Source of the DNA: Pseudomonas entomophila
GTDB taxonomy: Bacteria > Pseudomonadota > Gammaproteobacteria > Pseudomonadales > Pseudomonadaceae
Direction of reading: 5' to 3'
Assembly: GCF_029193575.1 (NCBI RefSeq)
Contig: NZ_JARGCS010000008.1
Location: 62,001-126,000 of the forward strand
Length of the DNA stretch: 64,000 bases
The notes under the pieces were generated by a model, which was not told the origin of the DNA, ran no database searches, and saw only the letters and a program-made list of their open reading frames with translations. A program made the translations under genes and the position numbers. Positions 45,942-53,839 of the stretch are shown piece by piece (position 1 is the first letter of the stretch; each line of letters opens with the position of its first letter).

Positions 45942-46931
45942 ATGAAGCTCGCTACCCTCGACGACGGTAGCCGGGACGGCCGGCTGGCGCTGGTGTCCCG
46001 GGATTTACGCCAGGCGGTGTACGCGCCTGCGCATGCTCGCACCTTGCTCCAGGCCCTTGAACAATGGGGCCAGATCGCCCCTGGCCTGCAGCGCCTGAGC
46101 GAGGCGTTGAACCAGGGCGAGGCGCCGGACAGCTTCCCGTTCGACCCACGCCAGGCACTGGCACCGCTGCCCCGCGCGCCGCAGTGGTGCGATGGCTCGG
46201 CCTTTCTCAACCACGGGCGGCTGATTCAGCGTGCCTTCCAACTGCCTGCGCAGGCCGAGGAGCACATTCCGCTGATGTACCAAGGCGCCTCGGATGACTT
46301 CCTCGGCCCCTGCGCCGACGTGGTGCTGCCCAGCGAGGACGATGGCATCGATTTCGAAGGCGAGTTCGCCGTGATCGTCGACGAGGTACCCATGGGCTGC
46401 CCGATCAGCTCGGCCTTGGATTACGTGCGCCTGGTCGTGCTGGTGAACGATGTGAGCTTGCGCGGTTTCATCCAGCGCGAGATCGGCAGTGGCTTCGGCT
46501 TTCTCCAGGCCAAACCCTCCTCGAGTTTCTCGCCCGTGGCATTGACCCCGGATGAGCTGGGCAGGGCCTGGCGTGGCGGGCGGGTGTGCTTGTCGTTGCT
46601 GGTGAGCTTGAACGGACAGTGGTTCGGCCAGCCGAACGGTGCCGAGATGAGTTTCAGCTTCGCCGAACTGATTGCCCATGCCGCGCGCACGCGGCGCCTG
46701 AGCGCCGGCACCATCATCGGTTCCGGCACGGTCTCCAATCGCGACCCGGAGACGGGGTCGGCCTGTATTTCCGAGCGGCGCGCCCTGGAGATGATCGAGT
46801 ACGGCCATCCGCGCACGGGCTTCATGCGCTTTGGCGATCGGGTGCGCATGGAGGCACTGAACGAGGAGGGCGACACCGTGTTTGGCGCCATCGACCAACG
46901 TATCGTCGCCCAGGAGACCCATCATGCATAA
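45942..46931 (+). CDS. Fumarylacetoacetate hydrolase-family protein
   Basis: 329-residue FAH-fold enzyme. The N-terminal cap (MKLATLDDGSRDGRLALVSR) precedes the catalytic domain. The metal-binding acidic pair lies in GIDFEGEFAVIVDEVPMG, followed by LVVLVNDVSLRGFIQREIGS and GTIIGSGTVSNRDPETGSAC. FAH proteins cleave C-C bonds in acylpyruvates or decarboxylate ring-cleavage products. The start ATG has AGGAGG at 45928-45933. It overlaps the next gene by eight bases. True fumarylacetoacetase is unlikely, since no homogentisate genes are nearby. It may act late in breakdown of the compound handled by the transport genes. Confidence 0.88.
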   Translation: MKLATLDDGSRDGRLALVSRDLRQAVYAPAHARTLLQALEQWGQIAPGLQRLSEALNQGEAPDSFPFDPRQALAPLPRAPQWCDGSAFLNHGRLIQRAFQLPAQAEEHIPLMYQGASDDFLGPCADVVLPSEDDGIDFEGEFAVIVDEVPMGCPISSALDYVRLVVLVNDVSLRGFIQREIGSGFGFLQAKPSSSFSPVALTPDELGRAWRGGRVCLSLLVSLNGQWFGQPNGAEMSFSFAELIAHAARTRRLSAGTIIGSGTVSNRDPETGSACISERRALEMIEYGHPRTGFMRFGDRVRMEALNEEGDTVFGAIDQRIVAQETHHA

Positions 46932-47709
46932 GCCCGGACGCCGGCTGATCGACTTGTCCGTCACGCTCGACAACAACCCGCATACCGACCCGCCACCGCT
47001 GCTGCCGAAAATCGACTACGTCGATCACCAGAGCGGCGCGCCAGAGCTGTTGGCCATGTTCCCTGGCTTGCGCCTGGAAGACCTGCCTGGCAATGAAGCC
47101 TGGGCTGCCGAGCGGCTGCAGATTACCACCCACAGCGGCACGCACATGGACGCGCCCTGGCACTATGCGTCGACCACCGACGGTGGCAAGCCGGCCTTCG
47201 GCATCGACGAGTTGCCTTTGGAATGGTGCCTGCAACCGGGGGTCAAGCTGGACTTCCGACACTTGCCGGACGGCCATGTGGTCAGCGCGCAGGAAGTCGA
47301 GGCGGAGCTGCAGCGCATCGGTCATTGCCTGCAGCCACTGGACATCGTGCTGGTCAATACCCGCGCTGGCGCGCTCTTTGGCCAGCCAGGCTACCTGGAC
47401 GCGGGCGTTGGCATGGGCCGCGAGGCCACGCTGTACCTGCTCGAGCGTGGTGTGCGCGTGGTGGGCACCGACGCCTGGAGCTGGGACGCACCGTTCAGCT
47501 TCACCCGCGCGCGCTTCCTGGCCACCGGGGATGCCTCGATCATCTGGGAAGGGCACAAGGCCGGGCGTGACGTTGGCTATGGCCAGATGGAAAAGCTGGC
47601 CAACCTGGAAAGCCTGCCGGCGCATGGCTTCGAGGTGTCCTGCTTCCCCTACAAGATCAAGCATGCCTCGGCCGGTTTCGTGCGGGCGGTGGCGATTTTG
47701 CAGGAGTAG
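46924..47709 (+). CDS. Cyclase-family (kynurenine formamidase-like) metal hydrolase
   Basis: 261 residues of the cyclase superfamily. The metal-binding motif HSGTHMDAPWHYAS carries the H-x3-D and H ligands. RGVRVVGTDAWSWDAPFSFT and the C-terminal ASAGFVRAVAILQ are also typical. Members hydrolyse amides or lactones (KynB, isatin hydrolase) or form polyketide rings. Its start overlaps the FAH gene and has AGGAG at 46912-46916, so the two enzymes are coupled. It ends the operon and is followed by a strong hairpin. No oxygenase that would make a ring-cleavage substrate is present, so the pathway is incomplete here. Confidence 0.88.
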   Translation: MHKPGRRLIDLSVTLDNNPHTDPPPLLPKIDYVDHQSGAPELLAMFPGLRLEDLPGNEAWAAERLQITTHSGTHMDAPWHYASTTDGGKPAFGIDELPLEWCLQPGVKLDFRHLPDGHVVSAQEVEAELQRIGHCLQPLDIVLVNTRAGALFGQPGYLDAGVGMGREATLYLLERGVRVVGTDAWSWDAPFSFTRARFLATGDASIIWEGHKAGRDVGYGQMEKLANLESLPAHGFEVSCFPYKIKHASAGFVRAVAILQE

Positions 47710-47725
47710 CGCATTGGCTGCGGTA

Positions 47726-47746
47726 GCCCTCCCGTGCGGGGAGGGC
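47726..47746. terminator. Hairpin after the LysR-linked catabolic operon
   Basis: Perfect 8-base arms GCCCTCCC/GGGAGGGC with loop GTGCG, 17 bases after the cyclase stop. No U-run follows, but the position fits a transcript end. Confidence 0.55.
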
Positions 47747-47835
47747 AGCGCCGCTTGCCGGTTGCAGGCACGCTGCAATGGAACGTCGCCGCGCAGCAAT
47801 GCTCTCACGGCAAAGGGCTTTGTGAGGAGCCGCCG

Positions 47836-48078
47836 ATGAGCATTGAACGCAGCATTCCTGAGCTTGAGGCCTGGTATGCCCAGTACGACGACGTCAGTTA
47901 TCGACTCGCGTCGCCGGACGCCTACCACCACGAACTGATTCGCACCGCCGAGGCACTGCGTGACGATGGCGCGATCGACTGGGACGACTGGCTGGCGCTC
48001 AAGGCGCTCGCCGACCAGGCCCACGTGCGCGCGCTGGAGGAAGCCGTGCAGGCCCATGTGAGCGACCCCGGCGCATGA
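47836..48078 (+). CDS. Small acidic hypothetical protein coupled to xthA
   Basis: 80 residues, acidic, predicted helical: SIPELEAWYAQYDDVSYRLA, RTAEALRDDGAIDWDDWLAL, then ADQAHVRALEEAVQAHV. I do not recognise a named domain. GAGGAG at 47824-47829 supports the start. Its stop overlaps the xthA start by four bases (ATGA), so the two are translated together and it may act with exonuclease III, but no function can be assigned. Confidence 0.75.
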   Translation: MSIERSIPELEAWYAQYDDVSYRLASPDAYHHELIRTAEALRDDGAIDWDDWLALKALADQAHVRALEEAVQAHVSDPGA

Positions 48079-48872
48079 AAGCGCTGAAGATCGCCACGTT
48101 CAACATCAACGGCATCCGCAGCCGTTTGCCAGCGCTATTGGCCTGGCTGGAACGCGAACGCCCCACCATCGCCTGCCTTCAGGAACTCAAGGCGAGCGAT
48201 CGGCAGTTTCCACGTCAAGCCTTGGAGGATGCGGGTTACGGCTGCTGCTACGTGGGGCAGCCCTCCTGGAATGGTGTGGCTATCCTGGCGCGCGGCGCTG
48301 AACCCCTCGAGGTGCGCCGCGCCTTGCCTGGCATGGAGGAGGACGGCCAGAGCCGTTATCTGGAAGCCGCCGCACACGGTGTGCTGGTGGCCTGCCTGTA
48401 TCTGCCGAACGGCAATCCGCAGCCTGGGCCGAAGTTCGACTACAAGCTGCGTTGGTTCGAATGCTTGATCGAACATGCCCGAGGCCTCTATGGCAGCGGC
48501 CACCCGACCGTGCTGGCGGGCGACTACAACGTGGTGCCCACCGACAGGGACATCTACGACCCACGCTCCTGGTTGAAGGACGCGCTGCTTCAACCCGAGT
48601 CCCGGGCGTGTTACCAGCGCCTGTTGGAGCAGGGCTGGGTCGATGCCATTCGCCAGTTGCACCCGCAGGCGCGGGTATACACGTTCTGGGATTATTTTCG
48701 CAATCACTGGGCACGCAATGCCGGGTTGCGCATCGATCACCTGTTGCTCAACCCGGCGCTCGCGCCCCAGCTCAAGTCCGCTGGCGTCGATGCCTGGGTA
48801 CGCAACGAAGCCAAGGCCAGCGACCATGCGCCGGTGTGGATCGAGGTCGGCGCGCGGCGGGGGCGGCCATAA
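48075..48872 (+). CDS. xthA: Exodeoxyribonuclease III (AP endonuclease)
   Basis: 265-residue member of the exonuclease III/APE family that repairs abasic sites and 3'-blocked ends. Catalytic motifs are intact: FNINGIRSRL near the N-terminus (Asn10), CLQELKASD with metal-binding Glu37, VLAGDYNVVPTDRDIYDP with the Asp and Asn pair, and the terminal EAKASDHAPVWIEV with the Asp-His dyad. Slightly different from the E. coli enzyme and typical of the shorter alphaproteobacterial and pseudomonad XthA type. The small upstream gene and the stress-type genes downstream suggest stationary-phase expression, by inference. Confidence 0.94.
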   Translation: MKALKIATFNINGIRSRLPALLAWLERERPTIACLQELKASDRQFPRQALEDAGYGCCYVGQPSWNGVAILARGAEPLEVRRALPGMEEDGQSRYLEAAAHGVLVACLYLPNGNPQPGPKFDYKLRWFECLIEHARGLYGSGHPTVLAGDYNVVPTDRDIYDPRSWLKDALLQPESRACYQRLLEQGWVDAIRQLHPQARVYTFWDYFRNHWARNAGLRIDHLLLNPALAPQLKSAGVDAWVRNEAKASDHAPVWIEVGARRGRP

Positions 48873-48887
48873 GGCGCAGGCCATGCC

Positions 48888-49268
48888 TCAAGCGTGTTTG
48901 CGCAACGCCTCGAGCAGTTGCGCCTTGGTCATCGTCGAGCGCCCTTTGATGTTCTGGCTGCGCGCCTCTTTCAGGAGGCTTTCCTTGGTCTGCGTTTGCA
49001 GCGATGCGCCTGAGCCGCGTGCGTGCCCCTGGCGTGTTTGCGCAGCCCGTTTGGCCGAATCCGAGCGTGCCGTGCGCTTGCTGCTCGGCGAGGTCGTGCT
49101 GCCCGAGCCGCCGCGCTTCTCGCCGCCGCCGGACTGCTTGTTGACCGTCGCCCAGGCGCGTGCCTCAGCCTCGTCTTTCGAGACGCCTTTGTGCTCGTAG
49201 CTTTCTTCGATGTGCTCGGCCTTGCGTTTCTGTTTGTCCGTGTACTTGCCTTTGTCCCCGCGTGGCAT
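48888..49268 (-). CDS. Lysine-rich stress-type protein with Rho N-like (SAP) C-terminus
   Basis: 126 residues, basic and partly disordered. N-terminal region DKGKYTDKQKRKAEHIEESY and VSKDEAEARAWATVNKQSGG belongs to a family often labelled plasmid stabilisation protein. A serine/glycine/arginine-rich middle is followed by a short helical SAP/Rho_N-like motif (SLLKEARSQNIKGRSTMTKA). Probably nucleic-acid binding. I start at ATG 49268 with GGAGT upstream; the longer open frame lacks a good site. Convergent with xthA, 15 bases apart. No partner toxin or antitoxin gene is present, so the plasmid label should not be taken literally. Confidence 0.78.
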   Translation of the reverse strand: MPRGDKGKYTDKQKRKAEHIEESYEHKGVSKDEAEARAWATVNKQSGGGEKRGGSGSTTSPSSKRTARSDSAKRAAQTRQGHARGSGASLQTQTKESLLKEARSQNIKGRSTMTKAQLLEALRKHA

Positions 49269-49438
49269 GACGTTTACTCCGCGTACGATGGATACAGGGT
49301 GGAGGTTGGCAAACCCGCATAGTGCCTGGGACTGGACGAATGGTAGTGGCGTTGAGTGGATCGGCTTGGGCTGGCGCGATTCGATAAAACTTCCAGGCGC
49401 CGGTGTTTTCTTCATTGAAACGTCAGAGGAGAACTACC

Positions 49439-49603
49439 ATGTCCCAGCGACCCGCAGCGCACGACCCGAAAGAGGGACCGCACTCGTCCGAGCATGCCGA
49501 GCCCGATACCGACCTTGGGTTCGACCCCGACTCGCCTGACCTCGAGGACCCGCAAGTAGACCCCCAGGGACCGGCCAAGCCCCCGCGTGACGATGACCTG
49601 TAG
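49439..49603 (+). CDS. Small acidic disordered protein
   Basis: 54 residues, rich in Asp, Glu and Pro (TDLGFDPDSPDLEDPQVDPQ), with no fold expected. AGAGGAG at 49425-49431 gives a convincing start. Such small hydrophilic proteins are frequent near stress genes in Pseudomonas. Function unknown. Confidence 0.65.
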   Translation: MSQRPAAHDPKEGPHSSEHAEPDTDLGFDPDSPDLEDPQVDPQGPAKPPRDDDL

Positions 49604-49611
49604 CCGTGAGC

Positions 49612-49634
49612 CCGGGGCCGCGCGGCGGCCCCGG
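49612..49634. terminator. Bidirectional GC hairpin between convergent small genes
   Basis: Perfect 10-base arms CCGGGGCCGC/GCGGCCCCGG with a 3-base loop, filling the gap between the acidic protein gene and the convergent gene at 49639. No U-tract on either side. Confidence 0.55.
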
Positions 49635-49638
49635 AGCG

Positions 49639-49890
49639 TCAGCCTTCCAACTGCTGGGCGGCTTGGACACCTGCCGCTGACAGCTTGATCGGGTAGCTCA
49701 CGGTGACCTTGTGGTCGCTGTCGACCGCCACGCTGCCGTCCTGGATCAAACCGTGCTCTTGCAGGGTCTTGAGCATGCCGGCCACGGCCATCTCCCCGCG
49801 ATAGTTGTCCAGCACTTCCTTGCCCAGCCCATGCGGATGGGCGTGTAGCAAACGGGTCAGTACTTCGGTGCGCAGTGCCTCGTTGCTCAT
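49639..49890 (-). CDS. Small winged-helix-like hypothetical protein
   Basis: 83 residues. The layout EVLTRLLHAHPHGLGKEVLD, VAGMLKTLQEHGLIQDGSVA, then a beta hairpin and a final helix (SAAGVQAAQQLEG) suggests a compact winged helix, but I cannot name a family. GAGGT lies five bases before the ATG. It sits 23 bases after the DUF4142 gene on the same strand and is probably co-transcribed. Confidence 0.72.
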   Translation of the reverse strand: MSNEALRTEVLTRLLHAHPHGLGKEVLDNYRGEMAVAGMLKTLQEHGLIQDGSVAVDSDHKVTVSYPIKLSAAGVQAAQQLEG

Positions 49891-49913
49891 GATTGACCTC
49901 ATCAAGCGGTAGG

Positions 49914-50411
49914 TTATTTGCCGTGGGTGGTTTGCAAGGCCTTGGCTTGCTCGAGGTGGTGTTCCAGCGTCGGCAGTTTTTCGCTGGCGAACGCCTTCAG
50001 TTCGGGTTTGTCGGAAGACGCGGCTTCCTTCTTGAACAGCGCCACGGCCTTTTCGTGGGCATCGACCTGATTGTTGACGTACGACTTGTCGAACGATTCC
50101 TCGCGCCATTCGAGGATCATTTTCTTCACCTTGTCGGTCAGCGCCGCTTCGTCGGGCACGCTGATGTCCAGCTTGCGGGCGATATCCCCGAGTTGCTGGT
50201 TGGTCTTGGTGTGGTCGGTGACCATCTGCTGGGCGAATGTCTTGATCTCGGCATTCTGGCTTTTTTCCTGTGCGAGATTGCCGGTGACCACCTCGGCGAT
50301 ACCGGCTTCGGCGGCGGCTTCGACGAAATCGTCAGAGGCGGCCTGCGCTTGCAGTGAAGCCAGGCTTGCCAACAGGGCGATGCCTGCGAGTTTCAAGCAT
50401 GGTGTGTTCAT
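49914..50411 (-). CDS. DUF4142 family secreted protein
   Basis: 165 residues with a clear signal peptide (KLAGIALLASLASLQAQAAS). The mature part is a ferritin-like helical bundle of the DUF4142 type: FVEAAAEAGIAEVVTGNLAQ, EIKTFAQQMVTDHTKTNQQL and the late LPTLEHHLEQAKALQ. Family members are periplasmic and are linked to stress response; no reaction is established. It is followed by the small gene at 49639. The 174-base gap to the metR stop shows nothing clear. Confidence 0.85.
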   Translation of the reverse strand: MNTPCLKLAGIALLASLASLQAQAASDDFVEAAAEAGIAEVVTGNLAQEKSQNAEIKTFAQQMVTDHTKTNQQLGDIARKLDISVPDEAALTDKVKKMILEWREESFDKSYVNNQVDAHEKAVALFKKEAASSDKPELKAFASEKLPTLEHHLEQAKALQTTHGK

Positions 50412-50585
50412 GTCTCACTCCTTCGTTCCGGTTGGCGCGACGTCGATGTCGCATTCGGTTGAGCCGAAGGAGGCGGCGAAGGTTTCGTTTTTCTTCCAGT
50501 CGCCGCTGGCCGCAGCATCGCCATGATCAGTCGCGTGTTGAATGTGAAGTGCCGCGAGTGCGGTACTGAAGAGCGATCGGTGGGC

Positions 50586-51515
50586 TCATTTCGCCAGGCC
50601 TGGCAGCACATTGACCCCTTCCAGCGTCGCAAAGGAAATGTCCTTGGCGGTCAGCAGGAAATCACTGACATAGGGCACTTGCAGCATGTCGCTGCGAATC
50701 GCCGCGTAAAGCCGGGCATGCAAACCCTGTTCACCGAGGCGCTTGGCCGTCACGTAGCCCCGCGAGCTGTATTCGTGCACCGCCCAGTTCGGCAGGCAGC
50801 ACACGCCACGGCCCGAGGCGACCAACTGCATCATCATCACCGTCAGCTCAGAGGTTCGCACGTGCGCGGGCTCGATGTCCGCGGGGTCGAGAAAGCGGGT
50901 GAAGATGTCCAGGCGATTACGCTCGATGGGGTAGGTGATCAGCGTCTGGTTGGCCAGGCTGGCCGGCTCGATGTAGGGCTTGTCCCGCAGGGCATGGTGG
51001 TTGTCGATGGCCAGCAAGGCCTCGTAGCCGAACAACGGCACGTAGCTGATGCCGGGGAGGGTGACCGGGTCGGAGGTCACGACCAGGTCGAGGTCGCCGC
51101 GCTCCAGCGCTGGCAGTGGGGCGAAGGAGAAGCCTGAGGCCAGGTCCAGTTCCACCTCTGGCCAGGCACTGCGAAATTCGTCTACCGAAGGCATCAGCCA
51201 CTGGTAGCAGCTATGGCATTCGATGGAGATATGCAGACGCCCCGCGCTGCCACTGGCGAGTTTGCCCAGATCGCGCTCCGTGGCGCGCACCAGCGGCAAT
51301 ACCTGCTCGGCCAGTTGCAGCAGCTTGAGGCCGGCGCTGGTGAAACGCACCGGTTTGGACTTGCGCACGAACAGCGGCATGCCGATACGGTCCTCCAGTT
51401 CGCGGAACTGATGTGACAGCGCGGACTGGGTCAGGTGCAGGCGTTCAGCGGCTTCGTGCAGGCTGTCGGTTTCCCGCAGGGCGTGAATGGTGCGCAGGTG
51501 CCTTAGATCGATCAT
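50586..51515 (-). CDS. metR: LysR-type regulator MetR
   Basis: LTTR of 309 residues, matching MetR in the helix-turn-helix (LHEAAERLHLTQSALSHQFR), in HISIECHSCYQWLMPSVDEF, a MetR hallmark, and in the C-terminal region. MetR activates methionine-synthesis genes with homocysteine as co-effector. It is divergent from the DUF1852/MesD operon. A TGAG-N5-CTCA dyad in the gap fits its known TGAAN5TTCA site. So this MetR controls a folate-independent methionine synthase rather than metE or metH (inference). Confidence 0.93.
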   Translation of the reverse strand: MIDLRHLRTIHALRETDSLHEAAERLHLTQSALSHQFRELEDRIGMPLFVRKSKPVRFTSAGLKLLQLAEQVLPLVRATERDLGKLASGSAGRLHISIECHSCYQWLMPSVDEFRSAWPEVELDLASGFSFAPLPALERGDLDLVVTSDPVTLPGISYVPLFGYEALLAIDNHHALRDKPYIEPASLANQTLITYPIERNRLDIFTRFLDPADIEPAHVRTSELTVMMMQLVASGRGVCCLPNWAVHEYSSRGYVTAKRLGEQGLHARLYAAIRSDMLQVPYVSDFLLTAKDISFATLEGVNVLPGLAK

Positions 51516-51544
51516 GAGTAAAATTACAGTTCAATGCAAAAAAA

Positions 51545-51559
51545 ATGAGTTTGTCTCAT
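51545..51559. promoter_or_regulatory. Candidate MetR binding site between metR and mesX
   Basis: ATGAGTTTGTCTCAT is a perfect 5-base inverted repeat with the 5-base spacer typical of MetR sites. It lies 30 bases upstream of the metR start and about 140 bases before the DUF1852 start, so it could serve both autoregulation and activation. Confidence 0.6.
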
Positions 51560-51699
51560 GACTGATCGTTCGTGACAATCCCCCCATCGAATTTTGCCCC
51601 TCACGCCATACCGCCGGTTACCTCACGCAAAGGGTATGCACCCCGCGAGCGCAAACGTCGGGGGGCACAGGGAATACTAGGGATTAAGGTCATATCAAA

Positions 51700-52683
51700 A
51701 TGAGCAACGATTTTTCATTCGTCATCAAGCGTGTGGGGTTCGACGAGCACTACCACCCGGCAGACAACACGCGCATCACCACCAACTTCGCCAACCTGGC
51801 GAGGGGCAGCAGTCGCCAAGAGAACCTGCGCAATACCTTGAAGATGATTGACAACCGTTTCAACGCCCTGGCGCATTGGGACAACCCCACCGCGGATCGC
51901 TACACGGTCGAGCTCGACATCATTTCCGTCGAGATGCATATCGAGGTTGAACGCCAGGGGAACGCCCTGCCGTTGATCGAGATATTGAAAACGACGGTCG
52001 TTGATCGCAGAACCGGTGAGCGCACCGAGGGCATGGTCGGGAATAACTTCTCCTCGTACGTGCGCGATTATGACTTTAGCGTGCTGTTGCTCGGGCACAA
52101 CAAAGGTCAAGCCGAATTCACGACCCCAGAGGGTTTCGGTGACCTGCATGGGAAACTCTTCAAGTGCTTCGTGAATTCCAGTGCCTACAAAGCGCATTTT
52201 GCCAAGCCACCGGTCATCTGCCTGAGTGTTTCGAGCAGCAAGACCTATCAGCGCACCGAAAACCAACACCCTGTGCTGGGGATCGAGTACCAGCAGGACG
52301 AGTATTCGTTGACCGATGAATACTTCCGCAAGATGGGGTTGAAGGTGCGTTACTTCATGCCGCCCAACAGTGTTGCGCCGTTGGCGTTCTACTTTGCTGG
52401 CGATCTGCTGGGTGACTACACCAACCTTGAGCTGATCAGCACCATCAGCACGATGGACACCTTCCAGAAAATCTACCGGCCGGAGATTTACAACGCGAAT
52501 TCTGCCGCCGGTAAGTCCTACCAGCCGAGCCTGCAGCATCAGGACTATTCATTGACGCGCATCGTCTACGATCGCGAGGAGCGTAGCCGCCTGGCGATCG
52601 AGCAGGGGAAGTTCGCCGAGGAGCACTTCATCAAACCCTACCAGGCTGTGCTCGAGCAGTGGTCCGCTAACTACACCGTTTGA
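51700..52683 (+). CDS. mesX: DUF1852 protein MesX, partner of core methionine synthase MesD
   Basis: 327 residues, no signal peptide, of the DUF1852 family. Characteristic parts are FVIKRVGFDEHYHPADNTRI at the N-terminus, FNALAHWDNPTADRYTVELD, and EYSLTDEYFRKMGLKVRYFM. Fitness and complementation work on MesD showed that this family is required, with oxygen, for MesD to make methionine without methyl-folate or cobalamin. Its own reaction is not known. It lies 27 bases upstream of mesD and begins the operon divergent from metR. An adjacent flavin reductase suggests a flavin-dependent oxidative step (inference). Confidence 0.9.
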   Translation: MSNDFSFVIKRVGFDEHYHPADNTRITTNFANLARGSSRQENLRNTLKMIDNRFNALAHWDNPTADRYTVELDIISVEMHIEVERQGNALPLIEILKTTVVDRRTGERTEGMVGNNFSSYVRDYDFSVLLLGHNKGQAEFTTPEGFGDLHGKLFKCFVNSSAYKAHFAKPPVICLSVSSSKTYQRTENQHPVLGIEYQQDEYSLTDEYFRKMGLKVRYFMPPNSVAPLAFYFAGDLLGDYTNLELISTISTMDTFQKIYRPEIYNANSAAGKSYQPSLQHQDYSLTRIVYDREERSRLAIEQGKFAEEHFIKPYQAVLEQWSANYTV

Positions 52684-52710
52684 CGAATCGACAGTACAAG
52701 GTTACCCGCT

Positions 52711-53739
52711 ATGAAAAAGTTGTTACCCACTTCCACTGCTGGCAGCTTGCCTAAACCCGTTTGGCTTGCGCAACCCGAGACGCTTTGGTCGCCCTGGAAG
52801 TTGCAGGACGAGGCACTGATCGAGGGTAAGCAGGATGCATTGCGTTTGTCGCTGCACGAGCAGCAGCAAGCCGGCATCGATATCGTCAGTGATGGTGAGC
52901 AAACGCGCCAGCATTTCGTCACGACGTTCATCGAGCACCTCAGCGGCGTGGATTTCGAGAAGCGCGAGACCGTTAGAATTCGTGATCGTTATGACGCGAG
53001 CGTGCCGACCGTCGTCGGGGCGGTGGCTCGGCAAAAGCCAGTCTTCGTCGAAGACGCCAAGTTCTTGCGCCAGCAAACCACGCAACCCATCAAATGGGCG
53101 TTGCCTGGTCCGATGACCATGATCGATACCCTGTACGACGCTCACTACAAAAGCCGCGAGAAACTGGCCTGGGAGTTCGCCAAGATCCTCAACGAGGAAG
53201 CCCGGGAACTGGAGGCCGCTGGTGTCGACATCATCCAATTCGATGAGCCCGCCTTCAATGTGTTCTTCGACGAGGTGAACGAGTGGGGCGTCGCCACCCT
53301 GGAACGGGCGATCGAAGGGCTTAAGTGCGAGACCGCCGTGCATATTTGTTACGGCTATGGCATCAAGGCCAATACCGATTGGAAAAAGACGCTCGGCTCC
53401 GAGTGGCGGCAATACGAAGAGGCGTTCCCCAAGCTGCAAAAATCCAGTATCGACATCGTCTCGCTGGAATGTCACAACTCGCATGTGCCCATGGACTTGA
53501 TCGAGCTCATTCGCGGTAAGAAAGTGATGGTCGGCGCCATTGACGTGGCGAACCACACGATCGAAACCCCCGAGGAAGTCGCCAACACCCTGCGCAAAGC
53601 CCTTCAGTTCGTAGAGGCCGACAAGCTCTACCCGTGCACCAACTGTGGCATGGCGCCGCTGCCTCGCCGCGTCGCCAGAGGCAAGTTGAATGCGCTGAGT
53701 GCCGGTGCGGAAATCGTCCGGCGTGAACTCTCGATGTAA
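52711..53739 (+). CDS. mesD: Core (folate-independent) methionine synthase MesD
   Basis: 342 residues, equal to only the C-terminal catalytic barrel of MetE (whole MetE is about 750). The zinc/homocysteine site is visible: His211 and Cys213 in AVHICYGYG, Glu253 in SLECHNSHVP, and Cys312 in CTNCGMAPLPR. The folate-binding N-terminal half is absent. The N-terminus LLPTSTAGSLPKPVWLAQPE keeps the MetE-type T-x-G-S-x-P-x-P strand. MesD enzymes occur in aerobic bacteria and need DUF1852 and oxygen; the methyl donor is unknown. It sits between mesX and a flavin reductase gene. Confidence 0.93.
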   Translation: MKKLLPTSTAGSLPKPVWLAQPETLWSPWKLQDEALIEGKQDALRLSLHEQQQAGIDIVSDGEQTRQHFVTTFIEHLSGVDFEKRETVRIRDRYDASVPTVVGAVARQKPVFVEDAKFLRQQTTQPIKWALPGPMTMIDTLYDAHYKSREKLAWEFAKILNEEARELEAAGVDIIQFDEPAFNVFFDEVNEWGVATLERAIEGLKCETAVHICYGYGIKANTDWKKTLGSEWRQYEEAFPKLQKSSIDIVSLECHNSHVPMDLIELIRGKKVMVGAIDVANHTIETPEEVANTLRKALQFVEADKLYPCTNCGMAPLPRRVARGKLNALSAGAEIVRRELSM

Positions 53740-53839
53740 CCAGGCCCTCGTCGAGAGAGGTGTGCGGGGGCCGAGGCCGTGTGTTTCGCTTCGGACTCCC
53801 CGAACACTGTTGAGCTGCAGCCCATACCTAGGACCTACT

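Noticed and set aside
48888..49268. Plasmid stabilisation or toxin-antitoxin locus suggested by the family label
   Set aside because: No partner gene, no partition motif and a clearly chromosomal stress-gene setting.
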